Positions 9,790 through 21,559 of a DNA stretch of 64,000 nt are shown here, one piece after another. The notes under the pieces were generated by a model. It made no database searches. It was given only the letters and a program-made list of their open reading frames with translations, and was not told the DNA's origin. How positions within the stretch are numbered: position 1 is the first letter of the stretch; each line of letters opens with the position of its first letter. Location: contig CM039462.1 in NCBI GenBank assembly GCA_022414725.1, positions 15,756,268 through 15,820,267 on the forward strand, given 5' to 3'. Source of the DNA: Microglena sp. YARC. Lineage: Eukaryota > Chlorophyta > Chlorophyceae > Chlamydomonadales > Chlamydomonadaceae. A program made the translations under genes and the position numbers.

Positions 9790-9920
9790 GCAATATGTTG
9801 TGGATGGGGTGGGTGGGTGGTGGGAGTTGGTAGGTGGCTGATGGGATTTGGTGGTTGGGTGGAGGGAGTTGGTGGGAGTTGGAGGGTGGGAGGGTGGTGG
9901 GAGGTGGATGGGGGCAGAGG
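9790..9920. repeat. G/T-rich simple repeat
   Basis: Degenerate GGTGGGTGG/GGGAGTTGGTGG repeats on the + strand. Confidence 0.7.
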
Positions 9921-9959
9921 TTTAGGTTCATCTCAGTTCAGTGCAGTACTCCCATTGAG

Positions 9960-10800
9960 TTGAGAGAAGCTGATTTGGTCTGGTTTGATTAATTTTCTTT
10001 GGTTACTTTTCTTTGATTAATTAATTTATTTTCATTTGATTGCTTTGGTTGGTTTGTTTTTATCGATTTAATAATATATTTTTAAAGATTGCTTTGATTG
10101 CTTTGATTTTTTTATTCTATTTTAGTCTCAGCTATCGCAGGTATAAGATCTCTCACAGGTCGATGATCTGTCACAGGTCTGAGATCCTTCTCTTAGGGTG
10201 GTCCAGTCCACCTTGCAGTCTTAATTGATTTTATTTGATCGATTAATTCGAGATTGAACTTATTTATTTAAATGATCGCTTTGATTTTATTTGATTTTAT
10301 TTTAGTCTCAGCTATAACTGGCCTAAGATCCTTTTCTTGAGGTAGTCCAGTCCACCTTGAAGTGTTATTATAGGTTATCGATTTTATGTTATTTGATTCA
10401 TTTGATTGCTTATATTGCATTTGATTATATTTTAGTCCCAGCCATCACAGTTCTATGATTCTTCTCTTGATGCTGTCCAGTCCACCTTGCAGTGTTATTA
10501 AATTTTATTTGACCTATGAATTTTAATTGATTTATTTGTTTTTATATGATTCTATTTTAGTCCCAGCTATCACAGTTCTATGATCCTTCTCTTGATGCTG
10601 TACATTCGACCTTGCAGTGTTATTAAATTTTATTTGACCTATATGTTTCAATTTATTTATTTGTTTTATATGATAATATTTTAGTCCCAGCTATCACAGT
10701 TCTATGATCCTATTCTTGATGCTGTCCATTCCACCTTGCAATGGGGTTCAGTTCATCAGTGCAAATTATCAGCCTATATGAGATTATGATTTAATTATTT
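9960..10800. repeat. A+T-rich tandem repeat, ~120-bp unit
   Basis: Five imperfect copies of a unit containing TTTTAGTC(T/C)CAGCTATCACAG, ...GATCCTTCTCTTGATGCTG and GTCCA(G/T)TCCACCTTGCAGTG, joined by (T)nGATT-rich spacers. No coding frame. Confidence 0.8.
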
Positions 10801-10801
10801 A

Positions 10802-10970
10802 TATTGTATAATTAAATGATCACTGTAGCACGTACTCAGGGCCCCCGTCAGTACAACGATTGTTTGGGGTTCAGTTCATCAATGCCTTTTCATTTTAAGC
10901 CCTTCCTATCACGGTTGGGCAAGTCCCTTTAGCCTTTTTGGCCTACCCCTGGACTGAAACATACATACAG
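10802..10970 (+). mobile_element. SINE-like retroposon R1, long copy
   Basis: Aligns along its length with 4407-4572: ATTAAATGATCACTGTAGCACG, GTTCAGTTCATCAATG, AAGCCCTTCCTATCACGG, GGGCAAGTCCCTTTAGCC. It ends CTGGACTGAAACATACATACA, a CATA-type 3' tail. Confidence 0.65.
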
Positions 10971-10971
10971 T

Positions 10972-11120
10972 GTCCTGTTACACTTTACGGTGCATTTTCA
11001 TTGGCCTCGGCTGGACCACTTGACTTACGTTAGCGCTTGTAGTAAGCATGTTGTATAGGGCCCAGTTCACATTTCTATAGGACTCAACTTGAGTTTACTT
11101 GCTGCTTCTCTTGAGGTTGT
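10972..11120. repeat. Dispersed repeat shared with 25228-25400
   Basis: CCTGTTACACTTTACGGTG, CATTTTCATTGGCCTCGGCT and CCACTTGACT occur in the same order at 25228-25275, followed by diverged homologous sequence. Nature unknown. Confidence 0.55.
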
Positions 11121-11139
11121 CCGGTCTACCTTGCAGTGG

Positions 11140-11430
11140 ACTAGCCCACTTCGCCAACTTCAGGCCAACCCCAGACTGAGATAAACACAACCATACAATC
11201 ATCACAGAACTACAAGCTAATCGACAACTTTAAGCCAACCACAGACTGAGATATACACAACCATACAATCATCACAGACCTACAAGCTAATCAACAACTT
11301 TAGGCCAACCCCAGGCTGAGATTAACACAACCATACAATCATCACAGAACTACAAGCCAATCACCAAATGTAGGCCAACCCCAGACTGAGATTAACACAA
11401 CCATACAATCATCACAGAACTACAAGCTAA
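11140..11430. repeat. ~64-bp tandem repeat, 4-5 copies
   Basis: Unit contains CAACTTTAGGCCAACCCCAG, ACTGAGAT(T/A)(A/T)ACACAACC and ATACAATCATCACAGAACTA. Confidence 0.9.
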
Positions 11431-11900
11431 TCAACAACTCAGCTAAGACATAATGCACACCCAAATACTTGAGGATAAAACACATGTACATATGTACTCA
11501 TGCACATCTCATAACATAGATACATACGGGTAAGACATAATGCACACCGAAGTACAAATGGCAAAACATATGTACACATACATACACATACATATATCAT
11601 AACAAATTTACATAGGGGAGGGGTACAACATAATGCACACCGAAGAACAAAGGGTGTAACATATGTACACATACATATATCATAACATATTTACTTACGG
11701 CTTTGACATAATGCACGCCAAAGTAGAAGAGGGTAATACATATGTGCATATGTGAACGTACGTATATCATAACCTATTTACATAAGGGTGAGACATAATG
11801 CACGCCGAAGAACTTTAGGGTAAAACATATGTACATATGTACTCGTGCATATATCATAACATATTAACATGAGGGTGAGACATAATGCACGCTAAAGTAC
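11431..11900. repeat. ~86-bp tandem repeat, about 6 copies
   Basis: Unit contains GACATAATGCACGCCGAAG, GGGTAAAACATATGTACATA and ATATATCATAACATATTTAC. It grades directly into the next array through the shared word GGTAAAACA. Confidence 0.9.
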
Positions 11901-13015
11901 TTTAGGGTAAAAAAATATCAGAAGGGTAAAACATATGCACAATAATGGTAAAACAAATGGTAAAACAAATGCACAATAATGGTAAAACAAATGGTAAAAC
12001 AAATGGTAAAACAAATGGTAAAACAAATGCACAATAATGGTAAAACAAATGCACAATAATGGTAAAACAAATGGTAAAACAGATGCACAATGATGGTAAA
12101 ACAAATGGTAAAACAAATGCACAATAATGGTAAAACAAATGGTAAAACAAATGCACAATAATGGTAAAACGAATGCACAATAATGGTAAAACAAATGGTA
12201 AAACAAATGCACAATTATGGTAAAAGAAATGCACAATAATGGTAAAACAAATGGTAAAACAAATGCACAATAATGGTAAAACAAATGCACAATGATGGTA
12301 AAACAAATGCACAATAATGGTAAAACAAATGCACAATAATGGTAAAACAAATGGTAAAACAAATGCACAATAATGGTAAAACAAATGCACAATAATGGTA
12401 AAACAAATGCACAATAATGGTAAAACAAATGGTAAAACAAATGGTAAAACAAATGCACAATAATGGTAAAAGAAATGCACAATAATGGTAAAACAAATGG
12501 TAAAACAAATGCACAATAATGGTAAAACAAATGCACAATAATGGTAAAACAAATGGTAAAACAAATGCACAATAATGGTAAAACAAATGGTAAAACAAAT
12601 GCACAATAATGGTAAAACAAATGGTAAAACAAATGCACAATGATGGTAAAACAAATGCACAATAATGGTAAAACAAATGCACAATAATGGTAAAACAAAT
12701 GGTAAAACAAATGCACAATAATGGTAAAACAAATGCACAATAATGGTAAAACAAATGGTAAAACAAATGCACAATAAGGGTAAAACAAATGCACAATAAT
12801 GGTAAAACCAATGGTAAAACAAATGCACAATGATGGTAAAACAAATGCACAATAATGGTAAAACAAATGCACAATAATGGTAAAACAAATGGTAAAACAA
12901 AAGCACAATAATGGTAAAACAAATGCACAATAATGGTAAAACAAATGGTAAAACAAATGCACAATAAGGGTAAAACAAATGCACAATAAGGGTAAAACAA
13001 ATGCACATAAGTGTA
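11901..13015. repeat. Minisatellite of 12-bp and 22-bp units
   Basis: About 1.1 kb built from only two units, GGTAAAACAAAT (12 bp) and GGTAAAACAAATGCACAATAAT (22 bp), in irregular order. Neither unit supplies a stop on the minus strand, so three minus frames (up to 431 residues of Cys/Phe/Tyr/Leu-rich sequence) remain open. These are not genes. Confidence 0.95.
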
Positions 13016-13099
13016 GAACAGAAAGCACGCCGAATCTTACCTGTGCCATCCATACGATCGCCCAACTGCAGCACAATGAAGGGCACACGGAGCGTGAGA

Positions 13100-13865
13100 A
13101 CACTATCTGCCTCACAAAGCTGGTACTTGGTACTTGGTGTAAATGTGCCTTACAGTGTTGATTGGTAGTGCTTGGTTCAAATTTCAAAATGTCCCATACA
13201 GTGGTGGTGCTTGGTACCTGGTGCTTGGTTCAAATGTGCGGTGCAGTGTTGGTATTTGGTACGTGGTGGAAGCGTTGCATACAACTTTGGCGCACTATCA
13301 TCGATGCTTGGCTCAAATGTCCCATACAGTGGTGGTGCTTGGTACTTGGTTCTTGGTGTAAATGTGCCTTCCAGTGTTGATTGGTAGTGCTGAGTATAAA
13401 GGTGCGGTAAAGTGTTGGTGCTTGGTACTTGGTGGAAACGTTGCTTGCAATATTGGTGCCCCATTATTGGTGCTTGGTCCAAATGTCACATTAAGTGTTA
13501 GTGCTTGGTACTTGGTGGAAGTACGCCTTACAGTTTTGAATGCTGGTGCTTGGTTCAAATGTCCTGTACAGTATCGGTATTTGGTTCGTGGTGGAAGCGT
13601 TGCATACAACATTGGCGCCCTATTATCGATGCTTGGCTCAAATGCCCCATACAGTGGTGGTGCTTGGTACTTGGTGTAAATGTGCCTTCCAGTGTTGATT
13701 GGTAGTGCTGGGTATAAAGGTGCGGTACAGTATTGGTGTTTGGTACTTGGTGGAAACGTTGCTTACAATATTGGAGCCCCATTATTGGTGCTTGGTCCAA
13801 ATGTCACATACAGTGGTGGTACTTGGTGAAATTGTGCCTTACATTGTTGATTGTTTGTGATTGGT
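13100..13865. repeat. Diverged TTGGTGCTTGGTACTTGG repeats, ~320-bp higher order
   Basis: Degenerate copies of a TTGGTGCTTGGTACTTGG(T)-based unit. A longer block (GCTTGGCTCAAATG...CCAGTGTTGATTGGTAGTGCTG...) occurs at about 13310-13410 and again at about 13630-13730, showing a higher-order duplication. Confidence 0.85.
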
Positions 13866-14475
13866 TCAAATGTCCCATTCAGTGTTGGTGCTTGGTACTT
13901 GGTTCAAATGTCCCATTCAGTGTTGGTGCTTGGTACTTGGTTCAAATGCCCCATTCAGTGTTGGTGCTTGGTACTTGGTTCAAATGCCCCATTCAGTGTT
14001 GGTGCTTGGTACTTGGTTCAAATGTCCCATTCAGTGTTGGTGCTTGGTACTTGGTTCAAATGCCCCATTCAGTGTTGGTGCTTGGTACTTGGTTCAAATG
14101 TCCCATTCAGTGTTGGTGCTTGGTACTTGGTTCAAATGTCCCATTCAGTGTTGGTGCTTGGTACTTGGTTCAAATGCCCCATTCAGTGTTGGTGCTTGGT
14201 ACTTGGTTCAAATGCCCCATTCAGTGTTGGTGCTTGGTACTTGGTTCAAATGTCCCATTCAGTGTTGGTGCTTGGTACTTGGTTCAAATGCCCCATTCAG
14301 TGTTGGTGCTTGGTACTTGGTTCAAATGTCCCATTCAGTGTTGGTGCTTGGTACTTGGTTCAAATGCCCCATTCAGTGTTGGTGCTTGGTACTTGGTTCA
14401 AATGCCCCATTCAGTGTTGGTGCTTGGTACTTGGTTCAAATGTCCCATTCAGTGTTGGTGCTTGGTACTTGGTGG
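13866..14475. repeat. 38-bp minisatellite with six-unit higher-order pattern
   Basis: Sixteen near-identical 38-bp units (TTCAAATG(T/C)CCCATTCAGTG + TTGGTGCTTGGTACTTGG). The only regular variant is T or C after AAATG, and in order it reads TTCCTC TTCCTC TCCT. This indicates duplication of six-unit (228-bp) blocks. A 38-bp unit steps through all three frames without stops, which explains the long open frames. Confidence 0.95.
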
Positions 14476-15240
14476 AAGCGTCCCATTCAATATTGGTGCC
14501 CCACAATTGGTGCTTGGCTCAAATGTCCTAAACAGTGTTGATACTTGGTGAAAATGTGCCAAACAGTGTTGATTGTTAGTGCTGGGTTCAAATGTCCCAT
14601 ACAGTGTTGGTCCTTGGTACTCGGTGTAAATGTGCCTTCCAGTGTTGATTGTTGGAGTTAGGTTAATGTCCGGTACAGTGCTGATTGTTAGTGCTTGGTT
14701 CGAATGTGCGGTGTAGTGTTTGTGCTTAGTGCTTGGTGGAAGTGTGCCATACAGTGCTGATTGTAAGTGCTGGGTTCAAAGGCCCATACAATGTTCATAC
14801 TTGGTAGTTGCTGGAAGTGCACCTTACAGTGATGATTGTTAGTGCTTGGTTCGAATGTGCGGTGCAGTGTCGGTGCTTGGTGCTTGGAGGAAGTGTGCCT
14901 TACAGTGCTGATTGTTAGTGCTGGGTTCAAAGGCCCCATACAATGTTCATACTTGGTAGTTGCTGGAAGTGCGCCTTACAGTGATGATTGTTAGTGCTTG
15001 GTTCGAATGTGCGGTGTAGTGTTGGTGCTTGGTGCTTGGAGGAAATGTGCCATACAGTGATGATTGTTAGTGCTTGGTTCAAATGTGCGGTACAGTGTTG
15101 GTACTTGGCACTTGGTGAAAGTGCCTCTTACTATATTTGTATTTTAATTTGTGCTTGGTTCAAATGTCCCATACAGTGTTGGTACTTGGTACTAGGTGAA
15201 AGTGCCTCTTACAATGCTGGCACTTGGACCAAGTGACTTG
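14476..15240. repeat. Diverged TTGGTGCTTGG repeats, second flank
   Basis: Degenerate 38- to 80-bp relatives of the central array, with a ~170-bp block (GATTGTTAGTGCTTGGTTCG...GCGGTGTAGTG) repeated at about 14680, 14830 and 14985. Not coding. Confidence 0.8.
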
Positions 15241-16235
15241 GTACTCGGCACAATATCCTTTTTCATATTGCTAGAGGTGACAGGAGTACAAAATACAAAA
15301 TAAGTACAAATAAAAAAATACAATATACAAAAGAAGTGCAAAATACCAAGCCTATCAATGTGGGCACAGCAGGCAACAAATGAATGTATTATACTGGACT
15401 ATGCCTTACTACTACGTCTAGTATGTATTTTACTGCGTTATAGAACTATGTAATCTAGAATTGTTTTCGATTATCAGGTAAGTCGAGGATAGGAGTTTCT
15501 CTCAATGGAACTATTTGCGAGCGGTGAAAACATTTATCTACATACATTTCATGTGGCACACGGATGTGCTCCCATTATCCATTGTAAGAAAACTAAAATA
15601 TGTACATCGAATGGTGCAGATGTTCTCATATGATCCATGCTAAGAGAACAAAACTATACAAATGTTGTATGGCATACAGATAAACTCACATGATCAATTG
15701 TCAGAAACAAAATATACATGAATACTGTAGTACAGATGTACTCACATGATACATTGTAAGAAGAAGAAGAAAAAATGTATGGCATAAAGATAAACTCACA
15801 AAATCCAAGCTAAGAAAACAAAAAACATCTAAATCTTGTTTGGCATACCCGGGCATACAGATGCACTTACATGATCCATAGTTGAAAGACTGCCGTGAAC
15901 GCCATGATGTGGGTCAACCTGAAAAAGGGCAAAGGGCGGTGTTATGAGGAGTGCTGCAATTTGTAGTGGGCATGGTTGAAAGAGCGCTGTGGGCGCCATG
16001 ATGTGGGTCAACCTGAGACAGAGCAAAGGGCGGCTGTCTGTAGAGTGCCATAGATTTTGTCTAAAACAGATTAGCACTGCAGTTGATAATGGGCTTGGTT
16101 GATTGTATGTGCATGTGTACTATATGGTGACTACTGCTAGCTCCGGCTTACGCAGTGGTGTCCTTAACTTCACGTCCTGAGCGTGGCGCATTACTCGGAT
16201 GTAACAATTTCAATTTCAATTTCAATTGCATGTGT
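15241..16235. repeat. Imperfect ~65-bp repeats and a ~110-bp duplication
   Basis: From 15540 to 15880 four to five diverged units occur (AGATGTACTCACATGATCCAT...TAAGAAAACAAAA). At about 15880-16060 there are two copies of a block with GGTTGAAAGA.(C/T)GC(C/T)GTG and GCCATGATGTGGGTCAACCT. No coding frame was recognised. Confidence 0.6.
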
Positions 16236-16239
16236 CCTA

Positions 16240-16532
16240 ATGGGCATGTGTGTTTATTTGTGTGTGATCGCTTGAGTGTGCGCATGTGCGTGTGTATGTG
16301 TACTAATGTCCATGTGTGTGTGTTTGTGTGTGCGCGCTTGCTCGTGTGTGCATGTGTAGGCACATGTGTGTGTGTCTATGTGTACTAATTATCATGTGTG
16401 TGTGTGTGTTAGTGTGTGCGCGCATGTGCATGCCTATGTGTACTAATGCCCATGTGTGTGTGTTTGTGTGTGCACTCTTGTTTGTGTGCATGTACATGTG
16501 TAGGCACATGTGTGTGTATGTGTACTATTGTC

Positions 16533-16592
<60 letters not shown>

Positions 16593-16665
16593 TGCTTGCT
16601 CGTGTGCATGTGCGTGTGTAGGCACATGTGCATGCGTATATGCCTCTCTCCCCCACACACCCTGC
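16240..16665. repeat. (TG)n-rich repeats, ~70-bp period
   Basis: TGTGTG tracts separated by recurrent ATGTGTACTAATG(C/T)CCATG and GTGTAGGCACATG strings. Pure (TG) runs at 16535-16590. Confidence 0.9.
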
Positions 16666-16990
16666 CCTGGCCTGCCCTTCTCAATCATCCGTCCTTCTCC
16701 TCTACCCGCCCGCCTATTAGCCCTCGCTCCCTCCCTCCTTCCTGCCTGCCTATCCTATCTAGCACCCGCCATCCTGCACGCCTATCCTCCCTTGCTCCTT
16801 CCATCACTCCCGCCCTCCCCCTTGCCTATCCGTCCTCGCCTTGCCTAACTTTCCTCCCACGCCCCCCCCACCCCCCACCCCACCCCACCCTCCCACTTAT
16901 CCTCCCTTGCTCCCTCCTTCTCCCCCTCCCTCCCTCCTGCCTATCCTCCCTCCCTCCCATGCTGCCCATCTAGCACTCACCCCTTGTTCC
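16666..16990. repeat. Pyrimidine-rich CCTCCCT tract
   Basis: Strand-asymmetric C/T sequence made of CCTGCCTATCC, CTCCCTC and CCCACCCC words. No coding support. Confidence 0.8.
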
Positions 16991-17029
16991 CAGGTTTGCC
17001 GAAGAAGTTCACACATCCTGTGACCACCA

Positions 17030-17140
17030 CTTGAATGAGAAAGAAAACCAATGTGCCTGCGACAGGGTGGAATGGGAGTGGTGGCATGTATATGTAATGA
17101 AGATGATGATGATAATGATGATAATGATGATGATGATGAA

Positions 17141-17177
<37 letters not shown>

Positions 17178-17500
17178 CTTGCATTTTTTTCTGGTGCTCT
17201 ACTGGACTTCTTATGTGCCTGCGGCTTGACAGAGTCAAGGGGCACTTCAAAACATCATGAACATCAAAAAAATGCCTGCTATCAGACTACTATGGATAAT
17301 TGGTATTGGTGGATTGGATTGGTGGCTACAATGGTGGATTGGATTGGTGGCTACAAAGGTGGAATGGTATTGGTGGATTGAATTGGTGGATACAATGGTG
17401 GATTGGTATTGGTGCAATGGATTGGTGGTTACTGTGGTGAATTAAATTGATGGATACAATCGTGGATTGGAATAAAGAGACTGTTGATACATATGTGTCA
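17030..17500. repeat. (ATG)n microsatellite and GGATTGGTGG minisatellite
   Basis: (GAT)n/(ATG)n at about 17095-17178, then 17295-17480 with ~30-bp units of GGATTGGTATTGGTGGATTGG type. Confidence 0.85.
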
Positions 17501-17529
17501 TGGGGAGTAACTGTATGAGTCACCGAGTG

Positions 17530-18180
17530 CATGTACTACACATGTATATTGCTTTGCTCTGTCATAGTTGCCCATGACATGGCAGGTGACCTGGAAGAGG
17601 GAGCTCGGATTGGTGCCAGGCAGGTGGATTGGGATTGAGACAACCATGTGACAAATTTGTTTGCAGTCTTATCATGGGGTATGGTTGACCGAGTCCATGC
17701 ATAATAAATATACAAAGCTTTGTTCTGTCTTAGGCAGAATATTGTTGCCCGTGGCAGGTGGATTGGGATCAGGGGATTGGATCTATGGCTGCAATGCACT
17801 GGAATGGGATTGGTGGATGAGATTGGAGCCTGCTACCGTGTGGAGGATTGGGGTCGAGAGGCCCAACATAAATATTAGTGTGCAGTCATGTTTTGGGTTA
17901 GAAGACTAGGAAAATATGAACTTAGTAGTTTTTTTTGCTAACAATAGACGCTTCGGAGGATTCAAGTAACGGTTGCTCTGGACGCAAGAAACGCATGCAC
18001 TTGCCGTAAGCGACAGATGCCTTGGAGGCAAGAGGCGGATGCCTCGGAAGCAAGTAACGGATGCCTTGTATGCAAGCAAAGGATGCATTGGCATGAAACA
18101 ACGGATGCACTGGCATGCAACAAAGGATGCATTGGACGCAAGCATTTAAGCGACAGGCGCATCGGACGCAAGAAAAGGAG
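17530..18180. repeat. Duplicated 140-bp block and ~28-bp tandem repeats
   Basis: The block with CTTTG(C/T)TCTGTC...TTGCCC(A/G)TG.CA(T)GGCAGGT and GGTGGATTGGGAT occurs at about 17553-17640 and 17715-17800. From 17945 to 18170 about eight GGATGC.TTGG..GCAAG(C/A)AACG units follow. Confidence 0.75.
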
Positions 18181-18865
18181 CAAGGACGTACCTAGCCAAA
18201 AGCCCATTTCGCACTAGACGGAGGGGAAGAGTACAGGGGAGGGAACCGAGGAGAAACTAATCGGCTGACAGATTACAGAGCTCAGGCTGGGAGATCCGAG
18301 GCAGCCCTGAGACAGCTGGGATGATGCGATTAATTCTGGTGCGGAGTAGGAGCAAACTGTATAGGTGGCCAATCCGGATCGATTTTCAGGAGGTTGACAG
18401 TAACAAGGCTGCAGATGTATCAGATTTACGATGCGCGTTGAGCAAAGCAGAGCAAGGATGTCAGGATGCGCTGACACAAGGATTTGAGGTGAGGGTGGGA
18501 GGAAACTTGATTCCCTCTTGCCGGGTTGGTTTGGGCGGTTTGGGCGGGTGTACATCGTGTACTACACCCGGTGAATAGCTTGGGCCAACATTTGTTTTGG
18601 CTGCGCTATAGCAGGCACTAACAGATAAGCGAATAAAAAAACTCATTTCCCTTACGCTTGGATCGTTTCTTGATATCAGGACTTCCCCATATCTCGTCCA
18701 GAGTTGCCGAAGCAGGCGACCAGCCTTATTATAAGGCCGGAAGCAATGCCAGACCAATCACAAGTCGTCCTATCCTACCTGTCTTCCTTGTAATTTTCCA
18801 AGTTCAAGGCTTCCTACCTGTCTGCCGCCGATTTCTGATCTCGCCATCGCACTAAGGCCCTAAGC
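18181..18865. other. No gene recognised upstream of 18866
   Basis: Single-copy sequence. Short frames in both strands overlap without support. It may hold the promoter or 5' untranslated region of the next gene, but no motif can be defended. Confidence 0.3.
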
Positions 18866-20308
18866 ATGGACGGCCCACAGCACCACCATGGGCTGATGAT
18901 TCATATGTCCCGGCTTTTTATCGACGCCATATCGTTGGCAGAGCCCGGGCATCGGCAGGTGGCGTTGCCAGCTGATCTAGTACGGACTTACCTCCCCACA
19001 TGCACCGAAAGACCCTCTCGGTCCCCACACACTGAGGAAGCTCCTCACCAAGATAGTACTCTCCACCCCAAGAGCATGAAAGAAGCTACATGCAGCCCCC
19101 ATGCATCAATGCATTCAGTTCCAGCCATGCAACTAGCCCCCATGCATCAGCCCCCATGCATGGACGAGCCTACATCCCAACCTGGCCCACATCAGCCCTG
19201 TAGCGAAGAAGACAGGGTCCTGCAAGGTAGACCACACAAGTCCACATGCATTGGGGCAGCTGTTCAACAAGGCAGCCCTGGTCTGCCCGAATGCATGGGG
19301 GGGCCTAGGGATCAAACCGCTGAACCTAGTACCCCCAAGACGTCCCTTGCCCCTCTCGAAATCCTCCTTCTCAACGTGATTCAGGACATGGGCTGCGCAC
19401 CGTGGGTCAGAGTTAGGGCTGCCAAGTCTGTATACCGCACCCAAACAGCACCCAAGCAGCATCCAACCCACAACCTGCAAAGCACAGCCGCCCCCTCAGC
19501 AAGCACACACGATGGGAGAGAGCGTAGGAAGCAGGCGAGCATCCTTCATCCAAGGGAGGATGAAGAGGAAGCCTGCGCACTCCAAGGGGGGGAGTGTAGA
19601 GAACATGTGAGCATTGTCCAACAGAGGGAGGATGAGGAGCAGGCAAGTGTACGGGAAAAAAGAGGACGTATCGAAGAGGCCGGCATCCAGCCAGGGAAGG
19701 AGGTTGGGGAGAGTGGAATGCAGACAACGACACATCCAGGGGGGGAGGCTGGAGTTCAATCGAGTAGAGACCTAGGGAGGATGTGCGGAGATCATGTAAG
19801 CATTGTCCAGCGGAGGGAGGAGGAGGAAGAGGAACATGCAAGCGCACTCGAAGAGAGGGGATGTAATGAGGAGGCCAGCAACCAGCAAGGGAAGGGAAGT
19901 GGGGAGAGTGGAAAGCAGGAAACAACACATGCAAGGGGGGAGGGTGGAGGGGAGGCAATCACACGCATAGGGAGGGAGGGTGGAGAGGAGGCAACGACAT
20001 ATCCAGGGTGTCAGCGTCAGGGGGAAGCAAGCACCCACCTAGGGATGGGAGATGGAGAGCAGGCAAGCATAAGCCAACAGAGGGAGGACGAAGGGGAGAC
20101 AAGCACACTGATTAGCCCTAACCAGGGTGCAGGCGGTGACCAGCACGCAGTGCACAGCACGCAGTACAGCAGGTACAGTGTGCTGATTGAATGGTCGGAC
20201 TCAGTAGATGTGGCCATCCTCAAAGCGGTGGGGATAGTTCTATCGACATGTTACCAGCGATGTGTTGCTGGCTGTCATCCTCTTCTTCGGGTGTCAGGTG
20301 CGGTTTAG
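18866..20308 (+). CDS. Unrecognised protein with 62-residue acidic repeats
   Basis: 480-residue frame starting at ATG 18866 (context AGCATGG); no family recognised. Residues 1-50 contain a mildly hydrophobic stretch (RLFIDAISL). Residues 50-160 are rich in Pro, His, Cys and Met and look disordered. Residues 161-176 (LAPLEILLLNVIQDMG) are hydrophobic. From residue 216 the chain is charged (Glu/Arg/Gln/Gly). It holds two clear 62-residue repeats beginning at residues 247 and 309 (HVSIVQ.RE(D/E)EE), with a third partial unit near residue 400 (ASISQQREDEGE). The last ~20 codons overlap the first exon-like unit of the array at 20243. A CAG/GTGCGG donor at about 20301 would remove the stop at 20306-20308, so the real transcript may continue in spliced exons. 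Not recognised, function unknown; the DNA-level repeats suggest fast evolution. Confidence 0.5.
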   Translation: MDGPQHHHGLMIHMSRLFIDAISLAEPGHRQVALPADLVRTYLPTCTERPSRSPHTEEAPHQDSTLHPKSMKEATCSPHASMHSVPAMQLAPMHQPPCMDEPTSQPGPHQPCSEEDRVLQGRPHKSTCIGAAVQQGSPGLPECMGGPRDQTAEPSTPKTSLAPLEILLLNVIQDMGCAPWVRVRAAKSVYRTQTAPKQHPTHNLQSTAAPSASTHDGRERRKQASILHPREDEEEACALQGGECREHVSIVQQREDEEQASVREKRGRIEEAGIQPGKEVGESGMQTTTHPGGEAGVQSSRDLGRMCGDHVSIVQRREEEEEEHASALEERGCNEEASNQQGKGSGESGKQETTHARGEGGGEAITRIGREGGEEATTYPGCQRQGEASTHLGMGDGEQASISQQREDEGETSTLISPNQGAGGDQHAVHSTQYSRYSVLIEWSDSVDVAILKAVGIVLSTCYQRCVAGCHPLLRVSGAV

Positions 20309-20411
20309 GGATTGGGGAATAAGGGTAAGGGATTAGGGAAAAGGGGTTAGGGCTTCTGCTGAACTATAAGTGCACGAGTATGGTTGTGTCTGTGTGTAGG
20401 TGTGTGTGTGT

Positions 20412-20450
<39 letters not shown>
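20412..20450 (+). repeat. Poly-G run of 39 bases
   Basis: Uninterrupted G homopolymer between TGTGTGTGT and TAGGTGTGTG. Its length in the assembly may be inaccurate. Confidence 0.85.
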
Positions 20451-20451
<1 letters not shown>

Positions 20452-20923
20452 AGGTGTGTGTGTAGGTGTGTGTGTAGGTGTAGGTATGTGTGTGTAGATG
20501 TGTGTATGTGTTGTGTTGCTGGCTGTCATCCTCTTCTTCGGGTGTCAGGTGCGGTTTAGGGACTAGGGAATAAGGGTAAGGGATTAGGGAAAAGGGGTTA
20601 GGGCTTCTGCTGAACTATAAGTGTACGTGTATGGTTGTGTCTGTGTAGGTGTGTGGGGGGTGGGGTGGGTGGGGGGTAGGGGTGTGTGTAGGTGTAGGTA
20701 TGTGTGTGTAGATGTGTGTATGTGTGGGTGGGTGGTGAAGACCCAAATCACAATGTTACCAGCGATGTGTTGCTGGCTGTCATCCTCTTCTTCGGGTGTC
20801 AGGTGCGGTTTAGGGATTAGGGAATAAGGGTAAGGGATTAGGGAAAAGGGGTTGGGGCTTCTGCTGGACTATTAGTGTACGTGTATGGTTGTGTCTGTGT
20901 GTAGGTGTGTGGGGTGTGTGTGT

Positions 20924-21028
<105 letters not shown>

Positions 21029-21230
21029 TAGGTGTGTGTGTAGGTGTAGGTATGATGTGTGTAGATTTGTGTATGTGTGGGTGTGTATGTATGTGCGTGT
21101 GTAGGTGTATGTATGTGTGTAGATTTGTGTAAATGTGGGTGGGGGGTGAAGAGCCAATCACAATGATACCAGCAATGTGTTGCTGGCTGTCATCCTCTTC
21201 TTCGGGTTTCAGGTGCGGTTTAGGGATTAG

Positions 21231-21535
21231 GGAAAAAGGGTTGGGGCTTTGGCTGAACTCTGTGTGTATGTGTGGGTGTGGGTGCGTGCATGTGTAGGGG
21301 TGGGGGGTGGTAGGGGTGGGGATGGGGGGGGGGGGGGGGAGGTACTTGCGTGTGTGTGTGAAGGCGGGGGTGTGTAGGTGGGGTAGGGGTGTGTGTAGGT
21401 ATCTGTGTGTGCGTGTGTAGGTGGGGTAGGGGTGTGTGTACGGATGTGTTTGTTTGTGTGGAGGTGTGTGTTGGGTGGTGCAGAGCCAAATCAACATATT
21501 ACCTGCCTTGTAATGTTACCTGACTGTCAACCTCT
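21231..21535. repeat. (GT)n and G-rich degenerate continuation
   Basis: GGGGTGTGTGTAGGTGGGG units and a short poly-G (21326-21339). At about 21485-21530 there is a diverged fifth copy of the exon-like unit (ATTACCTGCC...TGACTGTCAACCTCTTT). Confidence 0.7.
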
Positions 21536-21559
21536 TTTACGCACTGGAGGTCTGGTGGG

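Noticed and set aside
11892..13187. 431-residue and other minus-strand open frames rich in Cys/Phe/Tyr/Leu
   Set aside because: They are entirely translations of 12- and 22-bp tandem units in all three frames; no unique coding sequence.
13733..14551. Three overlapping plus-strand frames of 226-272 residues
   Set aside because: The 38-bp repeat lacks stops in every frame; it is a satellite, not a gene.
20300..20610. Chromosome end or interstitial telomere
   Set aside because: The TTTAGGG/TTAGGG strings are irregular, part of a longer spacer repeat, and flanked by ordinary sequence on both sides.
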